10,150 bases of DNA from Clostridiaceae bacterium. GTDB taxonomy: Bacteria > Bacillota > Clostridia > Oscillospirales > Acutalibacteraceae. Shown one piece after another: positions 1-5,449 of the stretch; the stretch's first letter is position 1, and every line of letters starts with the position of its first letter. The stretch lies in assembly GCA_016292575.1 (NCBI GenBank), contig JAEDIH010000065.1, forward strand, positions 1 through 10,150. The letters run 5' to 3'. Made by a program: the position numbers and the translations under genes. Below the pieces are notes generated by a model. It had not been told where the DNA came from, did no database searches, and saw nothing but the letters and a program-made list of their open reading frames with translations.

Positions 1-1174
1 ACCTGTCGGTGATATATCTTGAGGACATCTTGACTGCGGCAACGATAGCGTCATCGGTTATTTTAACCTTGTGGTGCGCCTCATATTTATTTCTCAGTCC
101 CTTAAGGATTTCAACGGCCTCCTCCTCGGAGGGCTCACCGACCTTGACGGGCTGAAAACGCCTTTCAAGTGCGCTGTCCTTTTCAATATATTTGCGGTAT
201 TCTTCAAGCGTTGTTGCACCGATAACCTGAAGCTCGCTCCTTGCAAGCGACGGCTTGAGAATATTTGCGGCGTCTACCGCACCCTCGGCGGAGCCTGTGC
301 CGATAAGATTGTGAACCTCATCAATAAAGAGGATAACGTCCTTTGCCTTGGTTACCTCGTCGATACAGCTTTTTATTCTTTCTTCAAAATCTCCTCTGTA
401 TTTTGTTCCGGCAACCATTCCGGTAAGATCAAGAGACACAATGCGCTTATCCTTGAGCAGCTCCGGAACCTCGCCCTGTGCAATCCTCAGCGCCAGCCCT
501 TCGGCAATCGCGGTTTTGCCTACGCCCGGCTCGCCTATAAGGCAGGGATTGTTCTTGGTGCGCCTTGAAAGAATTTGAATAACCCTTTCAATCTCCTTTT
601 CGCGGCCGATAACCGGGTCAATCTCGCCGTTCTGAGCCTTTTTGGTCAAATCCTGACCGTATTTATCAAGGTTCGGAGTTGAGGTTTTTGCAGAATTTTT
701 GCCGCCGGGGCGTCCGCTTTGGGAAAACGGAGAGCGGCTTTCCCCTGCGTTTGAAAGTTCGTCCAGCAAAAGCGGAACGGACACGCCGAGCTCGGAAAGA
801 ATATATGCGGCACAGCCGTCACCCTCGCGCAGTATTGCGCCGAGGAGATGCTCGGTACCTACATAGCCTGCGTTCTCGCTCCTTGCAAGCGAAACAGAAA
901 GCTCAATAATATGCTTGCAGCGCGGCGTGAAATCATCGGGAGTAAGCACAGTAGGAATGCCCACGCCGACGGTACTCCTTATTAGCTCTTCAACCTTTTG
1001 CGGCGTTACCCCGCGCGAAAGCAGGAGAGTTGTGGCCGTGCCGTTGTCCTCGCGGACAATGCCCATCAGAAGATGTTCGCTGCCGATATAGGTATGACCG
1101 AGATTTTCGGCAACCTCAATGGCAGAATTAAGAGCACGGTTTGCTTTTTCGGTAAAACCGGTGAATTTATACAT
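1..1174 (-). CDS. clpC: ATP-dependent Clp protease ATP-binding subunit ClpC, N-terminal part (3' end cut by window edge)
   Basis: This is a Hsp100/AAA+ unfoldase. With ClpP it degrades misfolded, phosphoarginine-tagged and regulatory proteins in the cytoplasm. Reading from ATG at 1174, 391 codons are visible. Two Clp N-terminal repeats cover roughly residues 1-145 (KFTGFTEKANRAL; GSEHLLMGIV; then GTEHLLGAIL). A short polar linker follows, then the first AAA+ domain with Walker A GEPGVGKT (residues 214-221), Walker B VILFIDEVHNL (Asp285, Glu286), a sensor stretch VIGATTLEEYRKY, and the arginine-finger region ALERRFQ (Arg338, Arg339). The middle domain, second AAA+ domain and ClpP loop lie outside the window. 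AAGGAG sits 9 nt before the ATG. The ClpC assignment over ClpB or ClpE rests on the ctsR-mcsA-mcsB context and the N-domain type. It is the last visible gene of the CtsR operon, 81 nt after mcsB, with a hairpin in that gap. Confidence 0.97.
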   Translation of the reverse strand, partial: MYKFTGFTEKANRALNSAIEVAENLGHTYIGSEHLLMGIVREDNGTATTLLLSRGVTPQKVEELIRSTVGVGIPTVLTPDDFTPRCKHIIELSVSLARSENAGYVGTEHLLGAILREGDGCAAYILSELGVSVPLLLDELSNAGESRSPFSQSGRPGGKNSAKTSTPNLDKYGQDLTKKAQNGEIDPVIGREKEIERVIQILSRRTKNNPCLIGEPGVGKTAIAEGLALRIAQGEVPELLKDKRIVSLDLTGMVAGTKYRGDFEERIKSCIDEVTKAKDVILFIDEVHNLIGTGSAEGAVDAANILKPSLARSELQVIGATTLEEYRKYIEKDSALERRFQPVKVGEPSEEEAVEILKGLRNKYEAHHKVKITDDAIVAAVKMSSRYITDR

Positions 1175-1212
1175 ACGGATCAACTCCTTGTTCTTTTATG
1201 GATTTATCTGAA

Positions 1213-1247
1213 CGGACGGCAGACATGAATTTCATGCCCGCCGCCCG
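1213..1247 (-). repeat. 17-bp hairpin in the mcsB-clpC gap
   Basis: An inverted repeat pairs 1213-1229 with 1231-1247. In the minus-strand mRNA all 17 pairs can form, three of them G-U. The real apical loop must be a few bases, because the arms are separated by only one nucleotide. No U-run follows on the minus strand (the next bases are TTCAGATAAATCC), so it does not look like an intrinsic terminator. It lies between the mcsB stop and the clpC ribosome binding site, where it could tune stability or processing of the polycistronic message; that role is inferred. Confidence 0.6.
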
Positions 1248-1255
1248 ATTATTGT

Positions 1256-2272
1256 TTATTGCTTCCGGCTCAAAGCCTCTTTAACGGCTTCGGCTCGGAA
1301 AACATCGCGTTCACGCTGGGAAAGGCTTTCTCCCTGCTTTGCGTTGATTGTTGCCGGCTGCATTTCAATCAGCAGACGACTGAGTGTTTCAAGGGGAAGG
1401 TCAACAATTCCCTGCGCCGCCCCGAGACGAACGAGAGATAACAGCTCGCAGAATTCATCGCAGCCCAGCATGTGCGCACTTGTGAGGATTCCGTAAGCGC
1501 GCCAGATGCGGTCGATAAAAGCGTCGTCCTTAAGCAGTGCCTGCCTTGCCTGCGACTCCTGCTCGGCAATTTGCAGAGCAATGGAGTTCAGATTCTGAAC
1601 CGCGGCCTGCTCGGAAATTCCGAGCGTGACCTGATTGCTGAGCTGGAAAAGGCTGCCGACAAAGCGGCTTGTGTTACCGTAAACTCCGCGCAGCGTCAGA
1701 CCGAGCTTTGCAACCGTTGCAGCAAGGCGCGCAATCACGCCGTTTTCCGCAAGTGCCGGAAGGTGAAGCATTACGGAAGCTCTCATTCCCGTTCCGAGAT
1801 TGGTCGGACACTGGGTAAGGTAGCCGAGGTTTCTGTCAAAGGCGATAGCGGCCTTTTCCTCAAGTGCCTTGTCAAATTTCGACGCTTTTTCATATGCGTC
1901 CTCAAGGGCAAGACCGGGAAGAATGACCTGAATGCGGGCGTGGTCTTCTTCACACAGCATTATGCTTACGTCCTCGTCCTCGGAAAGGAGCAGCGCACGT
2001 CCGTTCGGGTCGGAAGCAAATTCCGGGCTTATCAGATGCTTTTCTGCAAGCGAAACGGCGGCGACAGAGGAAATCGCTTTCATTTCGGTGTAGGTGAGTT
2101 TTTCGCCGCTGTCCGCAGCGAGAAAAATATCGCGCATTATCTCGTTGACTTTTTCCTTTTCCACGGTGCTCAGACGCGCCGGAAAGGGATAATCTTTAAG
2201 GTTGCGTGCAAATCTTATTCTTGTGCTGAGAACAACGTCAGAATGTTCGCCTTTGTTTGAGTACCACTTCAT
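1256..2272 (-). CDS. mcsB: Protein arginine kinase McsB, variant active-site loop
   Basis: McsB belongs to the phosphagen-kinase fold family. It phosphorylates protein arginines, inactivating CtsR and tagging substrates for ClpC-ClpP. The 338 residues match the family in order: nucleotide-binding arginine motif LSTRIRFARN (15-24), catalytic motif CEEDHARIQ (Glu109), CPTNLGTGMRASVMLHLP (Cys155) and SNQVTLG (212-218). The C-terminal RDVFRA motif (322-327) corresponds to the RDxxRA phosphoarginine allosteric site. The protein is slightly shorter than B. subtilis McsB (about 363), mainly at the N-terminus. One oddity stands out. The loop that normally reads YGEG(S/T)EAxG, with the second catalytic glutamate, reads YGNTSRFVG here (residues 198-206), so that Glu is Asn200. 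The reading frame across the loop is clean. The ATG at 2272 is preceded by AAAGGGGA. The gene starts 4 nt after the mcsA stop, so coupled translation is likely. Confidence 0.95.
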   Translation of the reverse strand: MKWYSNKGEHSDVVLSTRIRFARNLKDYPFPARLSTVEKEKVNEIMRDIFLAADSGEKLTYTEMKAISSVAAVSLAEKHLISPEFASDPNGRALLLSEDEDVSIMLCEEDHARIQVILPGLALEDAYEKASKFDKALEEKAAIAFDRNLGYLTQCPTNLGTGMRASVMLHLPALAENGVIARLAATVAKLGLTLRGVYGNTSRFVGSLFQLSNQVTLGISEQAAVQNLNSIALQIAEQESQARQALLKDDAFIDRIWRAYGILTSAHMLGCDEFCELLSLVRLGAAQGIVDLPLETLSRLLIEMQPATINAKQGESLSQRERDVFRAEAVKEALSRKQ

Positions 2273-2276
2273 TTTT

Positions 2277-2804
2277 TTATTTTTCCCCTTTCAGCTCTTT
2301 TATTTCGTCCCGGATAACAGCCGCCTGTTCAAAGTTCTGGCAGTCTATTGCTTTCTGCATATCCTCCTGGAGCTTTGCAATCTTTTCCTCGGTGGAAAGC
2401 TCTTTCTTTTTGGCTTCCGGCTTTTTTTCGTCCGGAACTTCGGTATAGGGTACTCTGCCCACATGCTTTGTTCTTCCGTGGATACGCTGAATTGAGGGCA
2501 GCAGACGGTCATAGAATTTCTCATAGCAGTCTGCGCAGCCGACCATTCCGGTGCGGATAATATCGTCAAAGGTACTTGAGCATTTTTCGCAGCGGTCGGT
2601 CTTTGCCGAGGCAAGGGCAAACGCGCTGTCCTTGAAGAACGATGAAAAGATATTGGGGATACTTAATGAAAAGTCATCGAAAAAGTCATCGTAACCGAGC
2701 TTTCTTGCGCATTCTTCGCAAAGGTGGCTTTCGGTCGTTTCACCGTTAACAATTCTTTTTATATGAGTTGTTGCTTCGCGTTTTGAGCAGTTTTGACACA
2801 TCAT
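2277..2804 (-). CDS. mcsA: McsA: zinc-finger and UVR-domain activator/adaptor of McsB
   Basis: McsA binds and activates the McsB kinase and helps couple it to CtsR and ClpC; in several species it also responds to metal or thiol stress. The 175-residue product has four CxxC pairs (Cys3/6, Cys29/32, Cys72/75, Cys90/93), consistent with two zinc-binding modules. A charged linker follows, then a C-terminal UVR domain at about residues 139-172 (core NFEQAAVIRDEIKEL). The start is set by AGGAGG at 2813-2818, which is 8 nt from the ATG at 2804. A second ATG follows immediately, and an upstream in-frame TTG at 2810 is too close to the ribosome binding site. That AGGAGG sits just past the ctsR stop codon. 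The gene lies 15 nt after ctsR and 4 nt before mcsB. Confidence 0.95.
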   Translation of the reverse strand: MMCQNCSKREATTHIKRIVNGETTESHLCEECARKLGYDDFFDDFSLSIPNIFSSFFKDSAFALASAKTDRCEKCSSTFDDIIRTGMVGCADCYEKFYDRLLPSIQRIHGRTKHVGRVPYTEVPDEKKPEAKKKELSTEEKIAKLQEDMQKAIDCQNFEQAAVIRDEIKELKGEK

Positions 2805-2819
2805 AATCAATTCCTCCTG

Positions 2820-3272
2820 TCAGTTATTCATTACCGTAATGAGAAGCTGTTTGAATATCAACGCTCGGACCTTATCTCTCGTTTCGGCGTCAACGGCTCT
2901 CAGACACGAGTCGCCGGCGGCAGAGAGGATAAGCTTTGCGTCACGCTTTGAAAGCAGCTCGCGGTAAACAAGATTTGCAAGGTGGGCGCGGCAGGTGCCC
3001 TCGTCAATCGAGTCGCCCACCGAGTTGACAACGTGCATCAGCAGAGTTTCGCCGTTACAGTTGACCTTGGCAATCCTGATAAAACCGCCGCCTCCCCGTC
3101 TGCTTTCAACAATGTATCCGCGCTCCGGAGTGAAACGCGAGGAGATTACATAATTTATCTGGCTGGGTACACAGCCGAGGTTCTGCGCAAGGGTATTGCG
3201 TCTGAACTCAACCTCGTCCTTTCCGTCGAGCATTTCGGATATCATCTGAGCGATTACATTGGAAAGGTTCAC
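2820..3272 (-). CDS. ctsR: Transcriptional repressor CtsR
   Basis: CtsR is a dimeric winged helix-turn-helix repressor of class III heat-shock genes (clpC operon, often clpP and clpE). It binds tandem (A/G)GTCAAA heptads. The 150 residues include the N-terminal DNA-binding domain (about 1-72) with a helix-turn-helix around LAQNLGCVPSQINYVISSRF. The tetraglycine wing SRRGGGGFIRI (Gly60-Gly63) is the element known in B. subtilis to sense heat. The neighbouring arginines (58, 59) lie where McsB acts in the Bacillus protein. The C-terminal part (about 75-150) matches the four-helix dimerisation domain. The start codon is GTG at 3272, with GAAGGTG at 3281-3287, 8 nt upstream. It is first in the ctsR-mcsA-mcsB-clpC operon and clearly autoregulated, because perfect operators surround its promoter. 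Confidence 0.97.
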   Translation of the reverse strand: MNLSNVIAQMISEMLDGKDEVEFRRNTLAQNLGCVPSQINYVISSRFTPERGYIVESRRGGGGFIRIAKVNCNGETLLMHVVNSVGDSIDEGTCRAHLANLVYRELLSKRDAKLILSAAGDSCLRAVDAETRDKVRALIFKQLLITVMNN

Positions 3273-3287
3273 TTTTTAAACACCTTC

Positions 3288-3310
3288 TTTGACTTTGACT
3301 TTCTTTGACT
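3288..3310 (-). promoter_or_regulatory. CtsR operator downstream of the transcription start
   Basis: On the minus strand, AGTCAAA (3304-3310), GAA, AGTCAAA (3294-3300) is an exact (A/G)GTCAAA-N3-(A/G)GTCAAA CtsR operator. A third AGTCAAA (3288-3294) overlaps the second by one base. The site lies in the untranslated leader, between the -10 element and the ctsR ribosome binding site. CtsR bound here would block promoter escape. Confidence 0.88.
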
Positions 3311-3321
3311 TTCTGTTGTAT

Positions 3322-3349
3322 ATTATAGCCGACTTTGACCTTTTTGCAA
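3322..3349 (-). promoter_or_regulatory. Sigma-A-type promoter of the ctsR operon
   Basis: A perfect -10 TATAAT (3322-3327) is preceded, at 16 nt, by a -35-like TTGCAA (3344-3349) on the minus strand. The predicted start is near 3315, leaving a leader of about 45 nt. The -35 sits in the centre of a 10-bp inverted repeat made of two CtsR heptads, and another operator lies in the leader. Repression by steric exclusion is therefore expected. Confidence 0.75.
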
Positions 3350-3374
3350 AGGTCAAAAAAGGTCAAAGTTGACC
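3334..3374. promoter_or_regulatory. Upstream CtsR operator cluster
   Basis: The plus strand shows GGTCAAA (3351-3357), AAA, GGTCAAA (3361-3367), the canonical CtsR tandem site with 3-nt spacing. A third perfect heptad, on the minus strand at 3334-3340, lies between the -35 and -10. A near-heptad, GGTCAAC, lies on the minus strand at 3368-3374. Because heptads occur in both orientations, the site also forms inverted repeats: 3334-3343 with 3348-3357, and 3361-3366 with 3369-3374. Confidence 0.88.
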
Positions 3375-3389
3375 GATATTCTCCGATTT

Positions 3390-3578
3390 TTAAAAATAGC
3401 TCTTGTTTTCTCCGGTTTTCTCACTTTTAAAATTTTTTGAAAAATTTTTATTTTTGACCTTCAGTCGATCCTTGTGCGGAGTTGAGGAAGGCTTTGACCT
3501 TTCTTCGGGGAAAAACTCCCCTGCCGTTTCCGCAGAAAAAAGCTGCTCCTTTTCAAGCTGCTGCCCGTTTTTTTTCAT
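3390..3578 (-). CDS. Small lysine-rich hypothetical protein upstream of ctsR (62 aa)
   Basis: I do not recognise the family. The case for a real gene is the ribosome binding site: AAGGAGGGG followed by CTTAT and ATG at 3578 is strong and well spaced. Codon use also resembles the neighbours. The product starts MKKNGQQLEKEQLFSAETA, is hydrophilic, has no membrane segment or cysteine, and becomes very basic in its second half (KDRLKVKNKNFSKNFKSEK). It ends 15 nt before the CtsR operator cluster. Two GGTCAAA heptads (3453-3459 and 3493-3499, minus strand) are inside its coding sequence. No terminator is visible between it and ctsR, so its transcript may continue into the operon. It could instead be a leader ORF or chance. 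A possible -10 TATAAT lies at 3665-3670, without a good -35. Confidence 0.5.
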   Translation of the reverse strand: MKKNGQQLEKEQLFSAETAGEFFPEERSKPSSTPHKDRLKVKNKNFSKNFKSEKTGENKSYF

Positions 3579-3817
3579 ATAAGCCCCTCCTTATTTGCAT
3601 AGTTTTGCCGGTCGGTTTCCGGCGCGCCGCATAATGTGCGCGACATACTTACGGGCATCTTCGGATTATATGCGCTGCCCTGATACAATATATTTCATAT
3701 TCTACGCCTCTTTTCCGCCGCTTATTCCGAAAGCAGCACGCAAAAAGAGCCTGCCGCATCATACGCTTTCTGCGTTCAAATGCAACAGACCCCTGTAATA
3801 TTATATGAAGTATGCCG
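3579..3817. other. Intergenic stretch with no convincing gene
   Basis: The stretch lies between the DUF3048 stop and the small ORF. On the minus strand there are two TATAAT hexamers (3800-3805 and 3665-3670), but neither has a good -35 at 16-18 nt. A 6-bp inverted repeat pairs 3729-3734 with 3765-3770, but no T-run follows it. I see no terminator for the lipoprotein gene here. Short open frames exist but lack ribosome binding sites. Confidence 0.5.
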
Positions 3818-4882
3818 TCAGGTCTTGACAAATTCCGTTTCGCCTTTGTTAAGAATTCCGATATAGCTGTTTCCGCTGTTGACGTTTATAACCTTGCCGT
3901 CAAGGTCAGTAACAACAATGTTGGAAATTTCGCTCGGCTTTGTCCATTTGATCTTTTTAACGGTACCCATTGAAACATAGTATCCGGTTCCGCCCTTCCA
4001 GTTCATCTGAACAAGCGGGCCGCCGTCATAAAGCGAAACATCGGTCTCAAGGGCAAAAACGTTTTTATAGCTGAGCTGCTTTTCGGCCTTTGAATCCATC
4101 TGATCTTTGCCGTTGTGCTGCTTGAGATAGACCTTTTTCTTTGCGTCATAGGTGAAAGTGCTGTAATAATAATTGGAGAAGTTGAGCGTAAGCTTCTCGC
4201 ACTTTTCGCCGCTGACCTTCTGCGGTGAAACAAAGTTGAAGATATACGTATCCTTACCGGTCTTGTATGATGTGCGAATCTTATACTTTTTGAAAAGCTC
4301 CGGAATATTCGTTCCGTCAACATAGGCGGTATGCTCGCGGCTGTATCTTCCGAGGCGGTCGGGATCCCTGCCGAACACAAGCTCGTCATAGTTCTGCGCG
4401 CCGTCAAAATAATCAATCTTGAGCCTGTCAAGCGTTTTCTGACCGAGGGACTTGTTGCAGCCGAAGCAGAAATAGACCGCATCGAGTCCGTAGGCGAAGA
4501 TTGGGAAATAATAGCGGCAACTTCTGACCGAGCAGACCTTGGGTACCTTGGTGTAATCGGCAAAAACGGCCATCATTCTTGTTATGCCGCCCTCAACAAG
4601 GCACTCGAACATCAGGTCGGCCTTATAGATTCCGTACTGAGGAAGCGACTGGGTGATATTGTTTACCATTATTGCAACCGGACGGGTATTCTGCGCATTT
4701 TTTGAAAGGTTGTCAAGACCTGTCAGGCGGTTACGCTGAACAACGACCGGTTTTGTTGTTGCGGGAGCGGTTGTGGGTGCAAGTGTGGTTTCCTCCAGCT
4801 TTTTTCCGCCGCAAGCCGAGACCGAAAAAAGCAGGAACAGAACCGAAAGAACGGCTACTGTGCGTTTGATAATGCTGTTCAT
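3818..4882 (-). CDS. DUF3048 (YerB-type) lipoprotein
   Basis: This is an exported lipoprotein of the DUF3048/YerB family, whose molecular function is not settled. The 354-residue product begins with a lipoprotein signal: MNSIIKRT, a hydrophobic stretch (about 9-20), then lipobox VSAC with acylated Cys24. A Thr/Ala/Pro-rich tether (about 30-48) follows. The DUF3048 core starts at NRLTGL and includes RPVAIMVNN, a PQYGIYKADLMFE-type stretch, VEGGITRMMAVF, and SVRSCRYYFPI where the family usually has a PxRSaR-like motif. The second half is lysine-rich and shows no transmembrane helix. The start ATG at 4882 is preceded by AGAGGT at about 7 nt; a start 14 codons further up would put charged residues before the signal and is rejected. 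The gene has its own promoter at 5014-5042 and is probably monocistronic. Cys117, Cys122, Cys139 and Cys142 are notable for an extracytoplasmic protein. Confidence 0.88.
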   Translation of the reverse strand: MNSIIKRTVAVLSVLFLLFSVSACGGKKLEETTLAPTTAPATTKPVVVQRNRLTGLDNLSKNAQNTRPVAIMVNNITQSLPQYGIYKADLMFECLVEGGITRMMAVFADYTKVPKVCSVRSCRYYFPIFAYGLDAVYFCFGCNKSLGQKTLDRLKIDYFDGAQNYDELVFGRDPDRLGRYSREHTAYVDGTNIPELFKKYKIRTSYKTGKDTYIFNFVSPQKVSGEKCEKLTLNFSNYYYSTFTYDAKKKVYLKQHNGKDQMDSKAEKQLSYKNVFALETDVSLYDGGPLVQMNWKGGTGYYVSMGTVKKIKWTKPSEISNIVVTDLDGKVINVNSGNSYIGILNKGETEFVKT

Positions 4883-5013
4883 TAAAATTACCTCTGGTTT
4901 TTGCTCGCCGCCTTTTTGTGACAAACGAGCGGATTGCGGCGCAAAAAACGCGCCCTGCTTTGCAAACGCCGAAAATTGTACTGTCCGATTAATCAGCGGT
5001 TGCTTTTTTATAT

Positions 5014-5042
5014 AGTATACCAGTTTTTCGCCTGTTTTTCAA
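5014..5042 (-). promoter_or_regulatory. Sigma-A-type promoter of the DUF3048 lipoprotein gene
   Basis: The minus strand reads TTGAAA (5037-5042), 17 nt, TATACT (5014-5019), a near-consensus vegetative promoter. The predicted start near 5007 gives a leader of about 125 nt before the ATG at 4882. I could not assign a riboswitch or other known structure to that leader. Confidence 0.78.
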
Positions 5043-5147
5043 CAAATACCTCCTTTTTATCTTCCAAAAATCGTAGCCGTAAATTGTATACTTTTATGAA
5101 CCGGCAAACGAAAAGCGCTTAAGAGAAACTATAATTTAAAATAAACA

Positions 5148-5201
5148 AAGGCTATAAATCACGCAGAGCGTTATCCTCCGCCCACTGTGATTTATAGCCT
5201 T
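5148..5201 (-). terminator. Large perfect hairpin after the 34-codon gene, probable bidirectional terminator
   Basis: A perfect 15-bp inverted repeat pairs 5148-5162 with 5187-5201 (minus strand arms AAGGCTATAAATCAC and GTGATTTATAGCCTT), separated by 24 nt. On the minus strand the tail TGTTTATTTT follows; on the plus strand TAAGCTTTTTTATTTTG follows. It could therefore stop transcription from either side, chiefly the lexA/peptide transcript. The stem is AT-rich and the loop is long for a simple terminator. The loop carries GGAGG, a Shine-Dalgarno-like sequence. Confidence 0.65.
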
Positions 5202-5256
5202 AAGCTTTTTTATTTTGCTTTTACAAAGCGACGAATCGCCGGTCCAGCCTGCGGAA

Positions 5257-5361
5257 TTAAACGCCGAGCTTTTCAAAAAGCTTTTTGAAAAGACCTGCAA
5301 GCTTCTGAAGAAGATAAGTGATGTCCTGCCAATACATAAGCGGTGTAAATTCAAATTCCAT
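5257..5361 (-). CDS. 34-residue small protein, possible amphipathic/membrane-associated peptide
   Basis: I do not recognise the family. The gene is well supported by signals. AGGAGG lies 8 nt before the ATG at 5361, and a perfect TTGACA-N17-TATAAT promoter lies 31 bp further up. A large hairpin follows the stop. The peptide begins MEFEFTPLMYWQDITYLLQ and ends KLAGLFKKLFEKLGV. It has four acidic and four lysine side chains, no cysteine, and no classical signal peptide. The C-terminal half has regularly spaced Leu/Phe and Lys, as in an amphipathic helix that could lie on a membrane. The gene starts 88 bp after the lexA stop on the same strand with no terminator between, so it may be made from its own promoter and from lexA read-through. 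Functions such as an SOS-linked membrane peptide, toxin or protein regulator are guesses. Confidence 0.75.
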   Translation of the reverse strand: MEFEFTPLMYWQDITYLLQKLAGLFKKLFEKLGV

Positions 5362-5391
5362 AACTGCATCCTCCTTTTAATTTATGAATAA

Positions 5392-5420
5392 ATTATACAC
5401 TTAAATTTCAAAAATGTCAA
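5392..5420 (-). promoter_or_regulatory. Perfect-consensus sigma-A promoter of the 34-codon gene
   Basis: The minus strand reads TTGACA (5415-5420), 17 nt, TATAAT (5392-5397): both hexamers are exact and the spacing is optimal. The predicted start near 5385 gives a leader of only about 25 nt carrying AAAAGGAGG. No LexA box (GAAC-N4-GTTC) or CtsR heptad overlaps it, so by sequence it looks strong and constitutive. Confidence 0.9.
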
Positions 5421-5449
5421 CAGCCTGTGAACGAATATTAAGGAAGCTA

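Noticed and set aside
1472..2260. Long plus-strand open frame (262 codons) opposite mcsB.
   Set aside because: It is antisense to mcsB, whose motifs are unambiguous. Composition is that of a shadow frame and no Shine-Dalgarno is seen.
3332..3374. Direct and inverted repeats that superficially suggest a CRISPR or iteron array.
   Set aside because: The repeat unit is the 7-bp CtsR heptad with 3-nt spacing at a ctsR promoter, which explains the pattern fully.
3420..3456. AT-rich block with A and T runs resembling a terminator or origin-like element.
   Set aside because: It encodes Lys/Asn/Phe codons of the small ORF in frame, and I see no GC stem or DnaA-box cluster.
3649..3831. 60-codon minus-strand frame overlapping the end of the DUF3048 lipoprotein gene.
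   Set aside because: It has a TTG start, no ribosome binding site, Arg-rich composition typical of an out-of-frame read, and no recognisable family.
4991..5055. Mini-ORF on the minus strand: AGGAGG, 6 nt, TTG start, 17 codons beginning MKNRRKTGILYKK.
   Set aside because: The start region overlaps the -35/-10 of the DUF3048 promoter, so that promoter cannot transcribe its ribosome binding site, and no good promoter lies upstream. TTG start and very short length make chance likely.
5136..5369. 77-codon minus-strand frame covering the 34-codon peptide gene and the hairpin.
   Set aside because: It is in a different frame, its start overlaps the AGGAGG that serves the 34-codon gene at ideal spacing, and it runs through both arms of the terminator hairpin.
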